A DNA stretch of 64,000 nt from Acholeplasma oculi (GCF_900166985.1 NZ_FUZK01000001.1:727288-791287); one strand, 5' to 3'; counted from the first letter of the stretch, positions 56,393 through 64,000 are shown. A program made the numbers and translations. The notes: generated by a model not told the origin, from the letters alone.

Positions 56393-57223
56393 TTATTTAA
56401 ATGTAAGTTGTATGTTACCTTGATTTGGAACAAACCCTTGAGAATTTAAAAATAGTGTAGGAATACGTGCTACGTTACCTCTAGAATAAATATTTCTAAG
56501 TATATTCTCCTGGTTTAAGTTATTCGTAGTTTTTTCTTCTACAATGACATAGCTTGTTTGAGCCAACGTTTCAAAGGTAAGCATGGGTTCAGTGATGATT
56601 GTTTCTCTAATAACTTCATTTAAATCATTAAATTCAATGATTTTCATTTGAGATAAATCATCAACTAACTCTAAATGTACAATAAACTCATACGTATATT
56701 CTATATCATCAACTATAAAGGAATCCGTTAGTTTCGTACTATATTTATTCACATTAACCATTGAAAAGTTAGAAGATGTTCCAATTTCATAGATACCATC
56801 CACTTTCTTAATTTCATTTGCTTGAAACATCTTACCGTAATGAATAGATCCTGTCTTAATATAAATGTCGTAAGTTTCTTTTACCCTCGACTTAGTTACC
56901 CCATCTATGATTGTTTCATGGACATCATATGCCATGTTCACTCTATAAATATCAGGACTCATAATATCATCTATATCAATGATTTGATCTTCATCCTCAC
57001 TTTGGTGTATGACATAAAGATATCCTTCTTCACCAAAAAGGGGAAGTGTTTCAACCAAATCTCCTTGGTTGTTGTATTCAAGTATTTGAATATATACACC
57101 CACTAATTTATCTTCTATTTCAACAATAGGTTCTTCTAATTTCAACATATCTGTTGAAAGACTACATCCTTGTAATATGAGACTTAGCACCATTAAAATA
57201 AACAAACCATATATTTTTTTCAT
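56393..57223 (-). CDS. lipoprotein of unknown function
   Basis: 276 residues. Lipobox LILQGC (Cys about 20). The mature part has mixed beta/alpha content with repeated charged strands (ETLPLFGEEGYLYVI, VNMAYDVHETIIDGVTKSRVKETYDIYIKTGSI) and a late NTLARIP-type stretch (GNVARIPTLFLNSQGFVPNQGNIQLTF). No domain recognised. Third gene after a DUF2975-like protein and an XRE regulator, which probably control it. Confidence 0.65.
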   Translation of the reverse strand: MKKIYGLFILMVLSLILQGCSLSTDMLKLEEPIVEIEDKLVGVYIQILEYNNQGDLVETLPLFGEEGYLYVIHQSEDEDQIIDIDDIMSPDIYRVNMAYDVHETIIDGVTKSRVKETYDIYIKTGSIHYGKMFQANEIKKVDGIYEIGTSSNFSMVNVNKYSTKLTDSFIVDDIEYTYEFIVHLELVDDLSQMKIIEFNDLNEVIRETIITEPMLTFETLAQTSYVIVEEKTTNNLNQENILRNIYSRGNVARIPTLFLNSQGFVPNQGNIQLTFK

Positions 57224-57226
57224 CCA

Positions 57227-57433
57227 TTAATCCTCCACATAAATTAAGATATCTTTAGGTTCACATTTTAAGTAATAACACAGTTTATTTAAAGTTTCAA
57301 AACGTATCGCTTTCGCTTTTCCACTTCTTAAAATTGACATATTTGCCTCAGTTATGTCAACCAGTTGACATAACTCCTTAGAGGTCATACCACGTAATTT
57401 TAAAATATCCTCTAAGACAACTTTAATACTCAT
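57227..57433 (-). CDS. small XRE-family (Cro/CI) transcriptional regulator
   Basis: 68 residues, a single helix-turn-helix domain: LRGMTSKELCQLVDITEANMSILRSGKAKAIRFETLNKLCYYLKCEPKDIL. Matches YozG-type regulators that sit next to DUF2975 membrane proteins in Firmicutes, as here (adjacent, no gap). Likely autoregulates the operon and the following lipoprotein. Confidence 0.88.
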   Translation of the reverse strand: MSIKVVLEDILKLRGMTSKELCQLVDITEANMSILRSGKAKAIRFETLNKLCYYLKCEPKDILIYVED

Positions 57434-58360
57434 TTAAATTGTTAACTCCGACTCTTCAACTAAATCATTCATATAAGCGATATAATGAATGATACCGTAA
57501 AAGAATATAACAATCACCCATAGCGTTGTATGTATTGTGAAATTGAAATTGATGGTTGTTAATTCATGCATGAGCATTAAATTAAATAGGTTATCCAGTA
57601 ATACATTTAAGCTACTTATGATAAGTAAGGCAAGCCCTATCCATTTTGCCAGTGATGCATCATGGATAATCGTTTTATTCTTTGGATTATCTTTAACTTT
57701 TGAAAGAAAGATGATCATAATTTCTAGTAGGATGACTAAACCGGTTTGAGTGAGCATATCTAAGATATTTAAAATGGTGTTGGCTTGTTCAACGAACGTT
57801 TGAAATGCATAGTTGAAACGAACAATATGTTCTGTTGTCAAAACGGTTAAGAGTATAGATAATACATAAAGCATCGTTATAAAATTCTTTTTCCTTAAAT
57901 GTCCTTCTAAAAATACTTTTAAGAATCCATAAATGACTAATAAAGATAAATAGATATTTAAAACACCACTTCGAATCAACATCCTAATTAAGAATTCTTG
58001 ATCAAATAAAGTAAGAGCCTCTACCCATGATGCAACTTGATTGGTATTTAAACTAATGAGTTGTGTAACTGTGAATAAAAGAGATAGTAAGATAAGAGCG
58101 AGTTTATCAAAGGTAGAGAGTTTTAATCTATAAATGATTAATCCAACAACAATCGGTGTTAAGGATATTAAAATAACAAGTATCCAACCTAAGATATTTG
58201 TAAAAACATTACCTGATGCTAAGAAGATGATCAATGAAATCCATATATTATATAAAATATGGATTAAACTTAAAGTTTCATAATCTGTACCTTTAACAAT
58301 AGCTGTCATGAATGCAGTAAACAAAATGAGCATAGCATATACGAAATATCTTTTCTTCAT
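57434..58360 (-). CDS. DUF2975-like multi-span membrane protein
   Basis: 308 residues with seven or eight predicted helices (YAMLILFTAFMTAIV, IWISLIIFLASG, ILVILISLTPIVVGLIIY, LALILLSLLFTVTQL, LSLLVIYGFLKVFL, FITMLYVLSILLTVL, WIGLALLIISSL, LWVIVIFFYGIIHYI). The end DLVEESELTI resembles the conserved DUF2975 tail. Pairing with an XRE regulator supports the call. Membrane sensor or transporter; function unknown. Confidence 0.65.
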   Translation of the reverse strand: MKKRYFVYAMLILFTAFMTAIVKGTDYETLSLIHILYNIWISLIIFLASGNVFTNILGWILVILISLTPIVVGLIIYRLKLSTFDKLALILLSLLFTVTQLISLNTNQVASWVEALTLFDQEFLIRMLIRSGVLNIYLSLLVIYGFLKVFLEGHLRKKNFITMLYVLSILLTVLTTEHIVRFNYAFQTFVEQANTILNILDMLTQTGLVILLEIMIIFLSKVKDNPKNKTIIHDASLAKWIGLALLIISSLNVLLDNLFNLMLMHELTTINFNFTIHTTLWVIVIFFYGIIHYIAYMNDLVEESELTI

Positions 58361-58393
58361 AGATTAAACCTCTTTTATAATAACTTTAAGGGT

Positions 58394-58422
58394 ATCATAT
58401 CATATAAATTATCGTTTTACAA
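58394..58422 (-). promoter_or_regulatory. promoter of the DUF2975-XRE-lipoprotein operon
   Basis: -35 TTGTAA (58417-58422), 17-nt spacer, extended -10 TGA-TATGAT (58394-58399). Confidence 0.75.
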
Positions 58423-58443
58423 TAATTTTAATAAGCAATTTAT

Positions 58444-58491
58444 AAAAAAGAACTTTTACTTAAGGTTGTTTCTAAGTAAAAGTTCTTTTTT
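58444..58491. terminator. long terminator hairpin
   Basis: Perfect 19-bp stem AAAAAAGAACTTTTACTTA / TAAGTAAAAGTTCTTTTTT with a 10-nt loop. Ends the membrane-protein gene at 58496; symmetrical A/T tracts mean it can act in both directions. Confidence 0.85.
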
Positions 58492-58495
58492 ATCA

Positions 58496-59119
58496 TTAGC
58501 CAATTGTATAACCCATAGGTTTAAGTATTCCTTCTTCGATATAAAAGGAATAAAATCTAGATTGATTCGTATACTTAAATTCTATATCAAAACCAATTTC
58601 ATTCATATGGATCTCGTATTGAACGTATGTTTCATCAAAACCTATCGGTAAACCCTGAATTTTTACTTCTCTGATAAACATGTGATCATGAATTTGATAA
58701 AGCTGAGTTGGACTTCCAAAAATAGACTTACTCACCAAAAGGATTTCTGTATCTTCTATAGCATTAAATGAATGATATCTATTGTCACCAAATACATATA
58801 TGAAAAAAACAATTAATGAATAGATACTAATCATACCTAAATAAATGGTTAAAAGTAAAGCATATATTATTTTTTTAATCTTAGGTAACACCACATCATA
58901 AAGTTTAGGATATAGCATAACCATAAGTATGATGATCCCTGATAAGAAGGTGTGTATCACAAAACTATAAAATATAAATTCTTTACGATAAATACTTCCT
59001 AAGAACCAAAAATCTGTTTGCGTCTGAAATAAATAGACATATAAAAGAAAACTCATAAGTCCAAGCATCAGTTCTAATATAAATAATACTTTAAGTGTCG
59101 TTTTTAATTTATAGTACAT
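58496..59119 (-). CDS. hypothetical membrane protein with C-terminal extracytoplasmic or cytoplasmic domain
   Basis: 207 residues. Three predicted helices (VLFILELMLGLMSFLLYVYLF, FVIHTFLSGIIILMVML, YALLLTIYLGMISIYSLIVFFIYVF) in the first 120, then a 90-residue soluble beta-rich part (FIREVKIQGLPIGFDETYVQYEIHMNEIGFDIEF). Family not recognised. Lies between the HPr-kinase-like gene and the DUF2975 operon. Confidence 0.6.
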   Translation of the reverse strand: MYYKLKTTLKVLFILELMLGLMSFLLYVYLFQTQTDFWFLGSIYRKEFIFYSFVIHTFLSGIIILMVMLYPKLYDVVLPKIKKIIYALLLTIYLGMISIYSLIVFFIYVFGDNRYHSFNAIEDTEILLVSKSIFGSPTQLYQIHDHMFIREVKIQGLPIGFDETYVQYEIHMNEIGFDIEFKYTNQSRFYSFYIEEGILKPMGYTIG

Positions 59120-59181
59120 AAGAACTCCTTATTTAAAGAAACATAAAGTTATGGGAAGCAAGTTATGCTTCTCATATGTTT

Positions 59182-59985
59182 TTATTCATTAAAGATTGCT
59201 TTCTTGATTGCTTTTGGAGCGTTGGTTGAAAGAGACGCATCCAGTAAATACATAGGGATTCTTTTCAATATTTTCTCAAAGCTTTGTAACGCATGATCCC
59301 ATAGCTTTTCTTCTTGTGGTCTTAATGTATTTCTCATTAAATGCTTTAAGCCTTCTTTTTCATTAAGTACTGTTACTTTATCCGTAACCCCTTGTTGTAG
59401 GATAACGATTGCTTTTAAAGGGAGTTTTTGATTGGAGTTTGAACTATACTGTCCACTAAATGGTGCACCGTAAACAAAGATGTCCTCCCCTTCAAATGAT
59501 AATAAAGGTTTATCATCATTTACCCAAGAAACATGGTTTTTATAAAGTTCTTTCCACATTTTAGCGTGTGTCGATTTACCTGTTCCACTTGGTGCAGCAA
59601 ATAAAATAACTTCACCATCATAACTAATTGCTGAACCGTGTATCGGAACGAGTCCATGTCGTTGTGCAAGTTCTAAGAAGATCATGCCGGAATAGATATA
59701 TTCAGCAGTAGCTGCATCGGTGAAGGTATCTTCATCAATCCAAATATCGATGTTTTTGTAACCTTCATCATAAAGCATATAAGACTTTACACCTGAAACA
59801 CTTCTTGAAAAGATTCTAAATAAACCATCCTTTGGTTCAGTTAGCTCCAGTGCATAGTTCAAACGGATGGTATGATCCACTTCCTTATTGCCATCATATA
59901 TGTAATGTTCGATGTTGTTTTTAAAATAAGTGTCATAACGATAGTCAAAGGCTATAACTAAGCCTGCAATTAAGTATTTTTTCAT
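59182..59985 (-). CDS. HPr-kinase/phosphorylase-like ATPase associated with peptide clusters
   Basis: 267 residues. HPrK C-terminal fold: Walker A FAAPSGTGKSTHAKMW near residue 130, preceded by VPIHGSAISYDGEVI and followed by WVNDDKPLL and GAPFSGQY. True HprK has an N-terminal DRTGG domain, which is missing; the N-terminus (IDIWIDEDTFTDAATAEYI) differs. Related kinases accompany PqqD and peptidase genes in RiPP and lasso-peptide clusters, where some phosphorylate the precursor. No role in catabolite repression is implied. Own promoter; about 6.5 kb upstream of the PqqD-like gene. Confidence 0.75.
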   Translation of the reverse strand: MKKYLIAGLVIAFDYRYDTYFKNNIEHYIYDGNKEVDHTIRLNYALELTEPKDGLFRIFSRSVSGVKSYMLYDEGYKNIDIWIDEDTFTDAATAEYIYSGMIFLELAQRHGLVPIHGSAISYDGEVILFAAPSGTGKSTHAKMWKELYKNHVSWVNDDKPLLSFEGEDIFVYGAPFSGQYSSNSNQKLPLKAIVILQQGVTDKVTVLNEKEGLKHLMRNTLRPQEEKLWDHALQSFEKILKRIPMYLLDASLSTNAPKAIKKAIFNE

Positions 59986-60014
59986 GTAAAAACCTACCTT
60001 CTTTATACATCTAT

Positions 60015-60043
60015 ATTATACCAAATTTTGGATAAATTCATAA
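60015..60043 (-). promoter_or_regulatory. promoter of the HPr-kinase-like gene
   Basis: -35 TTATGA (60038-60043), 17-nt spacer, extended -10 TGG-TATAAT (60015-60020). Confidence 0.65.
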
Positions 60044-60080
60044 GGATATATGAAGTGAATGATAAAGAGACTATATTATG

Positions 60081-60105
60081 AAAAAAAGCACAAGTTTGTG
60101 CTTTT
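60081..60105 (-). terminator. terminator of rpmG-secE-nusG
   Basis: AAAAGCACAA-AC-TTGTGCTTTT followed by TTTC on the minus strand, right after nusG. Confidence 0.88.
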
Positions 60106-60110
60106 CATTC

Positions 60111-60659
60111 TTAAACTTCTTTAAATTGAGTGAAATCAATTTCTGTAGGTGTTGCACGTCCGAAGACATCAATATCTACCATCATTGTTTCTTGGTCATG
60201 ATCGATTGCTGATACTTTACCAACTTGTCCTTCAAAAGCACCACCAATAATTTGAACTTGTTTACCAAGTAAGTAATTATAGTTTGGTTTAGAAATGATA
60301 TTTGCTTTTAAGAGGATTGGTCTAATTTCTTCTTCTAATAGAGGAACCGGTTTTGTACCACCACCACTAGAACCTAAGAAACCTGTAACACGTGGTGTAT
60401 TTCTTACAACGAACCATGATTCGTCTGTAACGATCATTTCAACAAAGACATAACCTGGATAGATTTGACGGATTTTTTCTTTATCCTTACCATCTTTTGT
60501 TTTTTCAATGTATTTTTCTTCAGGTACGATGATTTGATAAATAAAATCTTGCATACCCATAGAATCCACACGTCTTTCTAAGTCGTCTCTAACAGCTTTT
60601 TCATAGCCTGAATAGGTTTGGATTACATACCAACGTTTTTTGGGTAATTTTTCTGCCAT
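60111..60659 (-). CDS. nusG: transcription elongation/antitermination factor NusG
   Basis: 182 residues. NGN domain with WYVIQTYSGYEKAV, YPGYVFVEM and VRNTPRVTGFLG; KOW motif GKQVQIIGGAFEGQVGKVSAID near the C-terminus. Starts one base into the secE stop. In Firmicutes rplK normally follows; here it is about 15 kb away. Confidence 0.97.
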   Translation of the reverse strand: MAEKLPKKRWYVIQTYSGYEKAVRDDLERRVDSMGMQDFIYQIIVPEEKYIEKTKDGKDKEKIRQIYPGYVFVEMIVTDESWFVVRNTPRVTGFLGSSGGGTKPVPLLEEEIRPILLKANIISKPNYNYLLGKQVQIIGGAFEGQVGKVSAIDHDQETMMVDIDVFGRATPTEIDFTQFKEV

Positions 60660-61078
60660 TATAGAATTCCTTCTATCAATCTTAGGATAATAATATCTAG
60701 AGCAGATACGAATGCTGTAACAATAATGACGAAGATTAATACACGAACTGCATTATCTAAAAATTCAATCCAACCTGCCCAAGTGATTTTTCTTAATTCT
60801 GGGAATGCGGGTAAGAAGAATGGATAAATAACTAATGCTAAACCAAGCATTGCAATCACTAAGACTGTCCATGCGAAGATCATATCATTCGGTGAACCAC
60901 CTAAAACTGGGAAATCAGCTGGAATATGAAACCCTTGTACATTACCAATGATCATAACAGCTAAAGCTGCAGTGATGGTTGCTAAAATACCAAGAATTAA
61001 AGATTCGCCTTTATACTCTGTTGATAAGATTTCAACTAATTTATTCTTTGGTTGTTGTTCTTTTTGTTTGATTGCCAT
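60659..61078 (-). CDS. secE: preprotein translocase subunit SecE, three-helix form
   Basis: 139 residues, much longer than the usual single-helix Firmicute SecE of about 60. Helices: ESLILGILATITAALAVMII, IFAWTVLVIAMLGLALVIYPFFL and the conserved one, preceded by FPELRKITWAGWIEFLDNAVRVLIFVIIVTA. The conserved amphipathic PELRKITW and last helix carry essential SecE function. The two extra helices resemble the enterobacterial layout. Confidence 0.9.
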   Translation of the reverse strand: MAIKQKEQQPKNKLVEILSTEYKGESLILGILATITAALAVMIIGNVQGFHIPADFPVLGGSPNDMIFAWTVLVIAMLGLALVIYPFFLPAFPELRKITWAGWIEFLDNAVRVLIFVIIVTAFVSALDIIILRLIEGIL

Positions 61079-61090
61079 ATCAATTCACTC

Positions 61091-61240
61091 CTATTTACTT
61101 TCTTTATGTAGTGTATGTTTGTTACAAGTTGAACAGTATCTGTTTAATTCTAAACGTTCTTTAGAAGTTTGTTTATTCTTAGTTGTTGTATAGTTTCTAC
61201 TTAAACATTCTGTACATACTAATATTATTTTTTCTCTCAT
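61091..61240 (-). CDS. rpmG: ribosomal protein L33
   Basis: 49 residues: [20 protein letters not shown] at the start, [19 protein letters not shown] later. Both zinc-binding Cys pairs (CTEC, CSTC) are present, the zinc-containing C+ form. Short gene between the sigma factor and secE, as in Firmicutes. AAAGGTGG ribosome site lies in a terminator-like stem. Confidence 0.95.
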   Translation of the reverse strand: MREKIILVCTECLSRNYTTTKNKQTSKERLELNRYCSTCNKHTLHKESK

Positions 61241-61242
61241 TA

Positions 61243-61271
61243 AAAAACCACCTTTTTTTAGTGGTTTCTCA
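61243..61271 (-). terminator. terminator-like hairpin covering the rpmG ribosome site
   Basis: AAACCAC / GGUGGUUU with a loop of As, followed by TTTTA on the minus strand. Its 3' arm is the rpmG Shine-Dalgarno (AAAGGTGG). A promoter (TTGACT, 18 nt, TAAAAT) lies about 15 nt upstream, so it can act as an attenuator or translational lid for rpmG-secE-nusG. Confidence 0.6.
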
Positions 61272-61333
61272 TGTGTATGTTTATTTTACAACAATTAAAC
61301 CACCTAAGTCAATGCTAAATTATTATATCACAT

Positions 61334-61840
61334 TTAAATCTGAATTTTTACCTTTATTCTATAAATTGCATTTTTAATACTTTTAATATCTTTATCAAGT
61401 GTTTTTGCAATATTATCTTGTGTCATTTTGTCGGTAAAAAAGAGTTTAAACACATCTTTTTCAAAAGCAGTTAAATGAAAACCTTCTTCAAGTTTATCTA
61501 TGGCATCAAAACTTGGTGTATAGGAGGATTCTATTAATTCTGCTTTATCATAGAGTATATATTTAGGAGATTTATCCTTTAAATGGATGAATCGTCTAAA
61601 TAGAATCAATTCATAGTATTTAGTAAATGTTTTATTTCTACTTAAGTCAAATACTTCTAAGGCATCTAACATAAGTAGACATGCTTCTTGATAAAAATCG
61701 TCTCTATCTTTAGGTTCAACATAGAATCTATAGATATTTTTCCAAATGAGTGGCCGGTACTTTTCAATGATTATGTTTAATATATGTTCGTCTTTGGTTG
61801 TCTGGTATAGGTATATTAATTCATAATCATTTTTTATCAT
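61334..61840 (-). CDS. sigma-70 family factor (SigH-like)
   Basis: 168 residues. Region 2 (IIIEKYRPLIWKNIYRFY, DRDDFYQEACLLMLDALEVFD) and region 4 (LTAFEKDVFKLFFTDKMTQDNIAKTLDKDIKSIKNAIYRIKVKI) are clear. The rlmB-sigma-rpmG-secE-nusG order is that of B. subtilis sigH. In mollicutes related factors may control competence-like or stress genes; targets unknown. Confidence 0.88.
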   Translation of the reverse strand: MIKNDYELIYLYQTTKDEHILNIIIEKYRPLIWKNIYRFYVEPKDRDDFYQEACLLMLDALEVFDLSRNKTFTKYYELILFRRFIHLKDKSPKYILYDKAELIESSYTPSFDAIDKLEEGFHLTAFEKDVFKLFFTDKMTQDNIAKTLDKDIKSIKNAIYRIKVKIQI

Positions 61841-61843
61841 AAC

Positions 61844-62536
61844 TTAGATTGCCTCATAAAGTAATAGTGCGGTTGCTACACTCACATTTAAACTATTAAC
61901 CTTACCCTTCATAGGAATCGTTACTAAAAGGTCACAACCTTTTTTTATCAGAGGTCTTAAACCTTCACCTTCATTACCCATGATAATCACTAAAGGTTGA
62001 TCTTTCGGTAATTCTTTGTAACTCTTTGTTCCTGCAACATCCGTTCCAACAATTAAGAAACCTTCTTCTTTTAATTTAAGAATGGTTTGATACAAATTGG
62101 ATACTAATATTAAATTCACGTGCTCAATGGCACCAGATGATGTTTTAGCAACAACTCCTGTTAAAGGTACTTGATGTTTTTTAGAAAGAATGACGCCACT
62201 AATATTGGTTGCTTCTACACTTCTTAAAATCGCACCTAAGTTATGTGGGTCATGAATTTCATCAAGCATTAAAAACACCTGACGTTCGCCTTTCGTTAAA
62301 ACTGTTTCTAATTCTACATAATCATAAGCTTTCGCATCTGCAACAATACCATTATGCACTGCATTATCCGTGAGTTTATTTAATTCACCCTTAGAAACCT
62401 TTAACGGTGTTAAACCATATTTCTTTAAAAATTCTAAAAATTTATAATCTGTCATTTTTTCATCAACATAGAGTTTATAAATTTGTCTTTGATTCAAAAT
62501 TGCTTCTTTAATGACATTCTTTCCGTAAATAATCAT
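61844..62536 (-). CDS. rlmB: 23S rRNA guanosine-2251 2'-O-methyltransferase
   Basis: 230 residues. SpoU/TrmH family: N-terminal substrate-binding part (IIYGKNVIKEAI), then knot motifs LDEIHDPHNLGAILRSVEA, IIMGNEGEGLRPLI and IPMKGKVNSLNVSVATALLLYE. Could also act on tRNA, but the RlmB type is the usual gene beside sigH. Confidence 0.9.
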   Translation of the reverse strand: MIIYGKNVIKEAILNQRQIYKLYVDEKMTDYKFLEFLKKYGLTPLKVSKGELNKLTDNAVHNGIVADAKAYDYVELETVLTKGERQVFLMLDEIHDPHNLGAILRSVEATNISGVILSKKHQVPLTGVVAKTSSGAIEHVNLILVSNLYQTILKLKEEGFLIVGTDVAGTKSYKELPKDQPLVIIMGNEGEGLRPLIKKGCDLLVTIPMKGKVNSLNVSVATALLLYEAI

Positions 62537-62555
62537 GTTTTTTATACTCCTTTTT

Positions 62556-62580
62556 GAAAAAAGCGCAGGATGCGCTTTTT
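62556..62580 (-). terminator. terminator of the P-type ATPase gene
   Basis: AAAGCGCA-TCC-TGCGCTTT followed by TTTTC on the minus strand, one base after the stop. Confidence 0.88.
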
Positions 62581-62581
62581 A

Positions 62582-64000
62582 TTATTTCATATCTGATATG
62601 ACGTGTACAACGTTTTTAGCAAGTTGTTTCAACCATTTATAAAGATTCGTTAAAACATACATGAGTGGATAACTTGAATATATTAATACAATTAATAATA
62701 AGTTTTGAGGTAATGTCAATGCATCATTACTTGTCACGTTATTAATCACAACAATTGGTTTAATTTCTAATAACTCTGGTAATAAGAAGACTGCAAAGAC
62801 TGCCAGTGATAATGTAATAAAGAAGAGCAGTGCACGTCTTGAGTTAAATGGTTTGGTGACACTATATAAAACCATAAATGAGGTTGCTGTTGCAGTTAAT
62901 GCAATCAGTGTAGAAATACCACTATGTTCACCAGCATTTAAGTTCACATCGAGCCCTAAATGATATGCAAGTGCATAAATGATTAAAGCATTTACTAAAA
63001 CGACTAATGCACCAGGAAGCGCATCTTTAATGATTTTCGCTAAGAAGTTACCCGTAATTCGGTTGTTATTATATTCAAGCGCAATCACAAAGGATGGAAT
63101 ACCAATAACTAATAATTCCATAATGAGTAAATGACTTGGTTTTAACGGATAGAGTGCTTCATATCCCATTAATCCACGAATAATGACTAACATACTTAAG
63201 AAGAATGTAAAGACTGTTTTTGTTAAATATAGTTTAGAAACTTTTTGAATATTATTAATGACACGGCGTCCTTCGCTTACAACTTTTGGCATACTTGCGA
63301 AGTTAGAGTCCATTAAGACTAAGTGACTAACATTACGAGCAGCTTCACTTCCAGAAGCCATAGCAATCGAAGTATCTGCTTCTCTTAATGCTAAGATATC
63401 ATTCACACCATCTCCAGTCATTGCTACCACATGACCGTTATTTTTCATAGATTCAATTAATAATTTCTTTTGATGTGGACTGACACGTCCAAATACTGTA
63501 TATTTATTAGCAACACGAACAACTTCTTTATCACTCATACCATCGAGTGATATATAACTTTCAGCATTTAAAATACCTGCACGTTGACTAATTCTAGATA
63601 CCGTCAATGGATTATCTCCACTAATAACAACGACATTGACGCCATTGTCTTTAAAATACTGAATGGTATCAGGTGCATCTGGTCGAATGGTGTCCTCAAT
63701 CATGATTAAAGCAACCGGTTTTAATTTACCTACAAGTTTTTGATCTTCTGTAATAGATTCTGCTGATTTTGCAATCACTAAGACACGGTAACCTTCATGT
63801 GCTTGTTTTTCAACTTCAGGTGCAATTGTGTAATATTGATCTTTTAATACAAACTCAGGTGCTCCAATAGCGAATGTTCCAAATTTATCAAATTCTACAG
63901 CACTAAATTTTCTTTGAGAAGAAAATGGAATAATTGCTTTATGACGAATACGTTTTTGATTACCAAAACGTTCATAAAGTGCATCCGATGTAAGGTTTGC
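62582..64000 (-). CDS. P-type cation-transporting ATPase (N-terminus beyond window)
   Basis: 473 codons seen, open to the window edge (first codon GCA at 64000). N-domain KAIIPFSSQRKFSAVEF and GAPEFVL; P-domain MTGDGVNDILALREADTSIAM and VISGDNPLTV; then six C-terminal helices. The phosphorylation DKTGT motif lies outside the window. Closest in style to CtpE-like calcium ATPases (the region IEDTIRPDAPDTIQYFKDNGV), but the ion is inferred. Confidence 0.88.
   Translation of the reverse strand, partial: ANLTSDALYERFGNQKRIRHKAIIPFSSQRKFSAVEFDKFGTFAIGAPEFVLKDQYYTIAPEVEKQAHEGYRVLVIAKSAESITEDQKLVGKLKPVALIMIEDTIRPDAPDTIQYFKDNGVNVVVISGDNPLTVSRISQRAGILNAESYISLDGMSDKEVVRVANKYTVFGRVSPHQKKLLIESMKNNGHVVAMTGDGVNDILALREADTSIAMASGSEAARNVSHLVLMDSNFASMPKVVSEGRRVINNIQKVSKLYLTKTVFTFFLSMLVIIRGLMGYEALYPLKPSHLLIMELLVIGIPSFVIALEYNNNRITGNFLAKIIKDALPGALVVLVNALIIYALAYHLGLDVNLNAGEHSGISTLIALTATATSFMVLYSVTKPFNSRRALLFFITLSLAVFAVFLLPELLEIKPIVVINNVTSNDALTLPQNLLLIVLIYSSYPLMYVLTNLYKWLKQLAKNVVHVISDMK

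Noticed and set aside
1-64000. Mycoplasma/Spiroplasma genetic code (TGA = Trp)
   Set aside because: Several genes end in TGA within ATGA or TTGA overlaps and Trp is encoded by TGG throughout.
1-64000. tRNA, rRNA, CRISPR array, insertion sequence, replication origin or phage
   Set aside because: No cloverleaf, rRNA stretch, regular spaced repeats, transposase or integrase was recognised on either strand; the only dnaB is in its usual ribosomal-protein operon.

Overview
The window reads as a chromosome segment of an AT-rich, wall-less Firmicute relative, most like an Acholeplasma-type mollicute. This is inferred from very low GC, many lipoproteins with a MKK...C lipobox, no peptidoglycan genes in the window, and gene order matching Firmicutes. 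TGA acts as a stop codon (aroF, walJ, prfA, prmC and rpoB all end in TGA inside ATGA or TTGA overlaps), so the Mycoplasma/Spiroplasma code does not apply. Almost every gene is on the minus strand. Only four genes are on the plus strand: a giant lipoprotein, yigZ, a YcxB-like gene and a VOC dioxygenase. No tRNA, rRNA, CRISPR array or insertion sequence was recognised.

Layout. 1-2.8 kb: a shikimate/tyrosine operon (aroF-tyrA-aroB). Its leader encodes a short peptide with a Tyr-Tyr-Tyr-Phe-Tyr run, followed by competing hairpins and an intrinsic terminator. 2.8-5.4 kb: degV, mscL, rlmH, walJ. 5.6-8.8 kb: a 1070-residue lipoprotein with two PrsA/SurA-like N-terminal segments. 8.9-18.6 kb: housekeeping genes for RNA, nucleotides and translation (yhaM, cca, yigZ, upp, rpiB, typA, tsaC, prmC, prfA) and a split chromate transporter. 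18.8-23.8 kb: rpsF-ssb-rpsR-gdpP/rplI-dnaB, with gdpP and rplI joined in one frame. 23.8-26.9 kb: pncC, an HtrA-like lipoprotein protease, a catalytically dead paralogue, tatD.

27-45 kb and 60-62.5 kb hold the classic Firmicute transcription/translation supercluster: rlmB-sigma-rpmG-secE-nusG, rplK-rplA-rplJ-rplL-methyltransferase-rpoB-rpoC, rpsL-rpsG-fusA-tuf. It is broken twice: about 3 kb of accessory genes lie between rpoC and rpsL, and about 15 kb lie between nusG and rplK.

The 15-kb block (45.6-60 kb) is the most unusual part. It has two large secreted multidomain proteins ending in Endonuclease I domains, one of them split by a -1 frameshift. It also has a 40-residue precursor-like peptide, a PqqD-like protein, a Ser-His signal-peptidase-like protein, an HPr-kinase-like ATPase, an XRE/DUF2975 pair, and several lipoproteins. 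The peptide, PqqD, peptidase and kinase together suggest a minimal peptide-maturation (RiPP-like) system.

Other notable points are a beta' subunit (RpoC) with an N-terminal extension resembling two alpha-CTD domains, two unassigned small RNAs, and widespread extended -10 (TGn) promoters.
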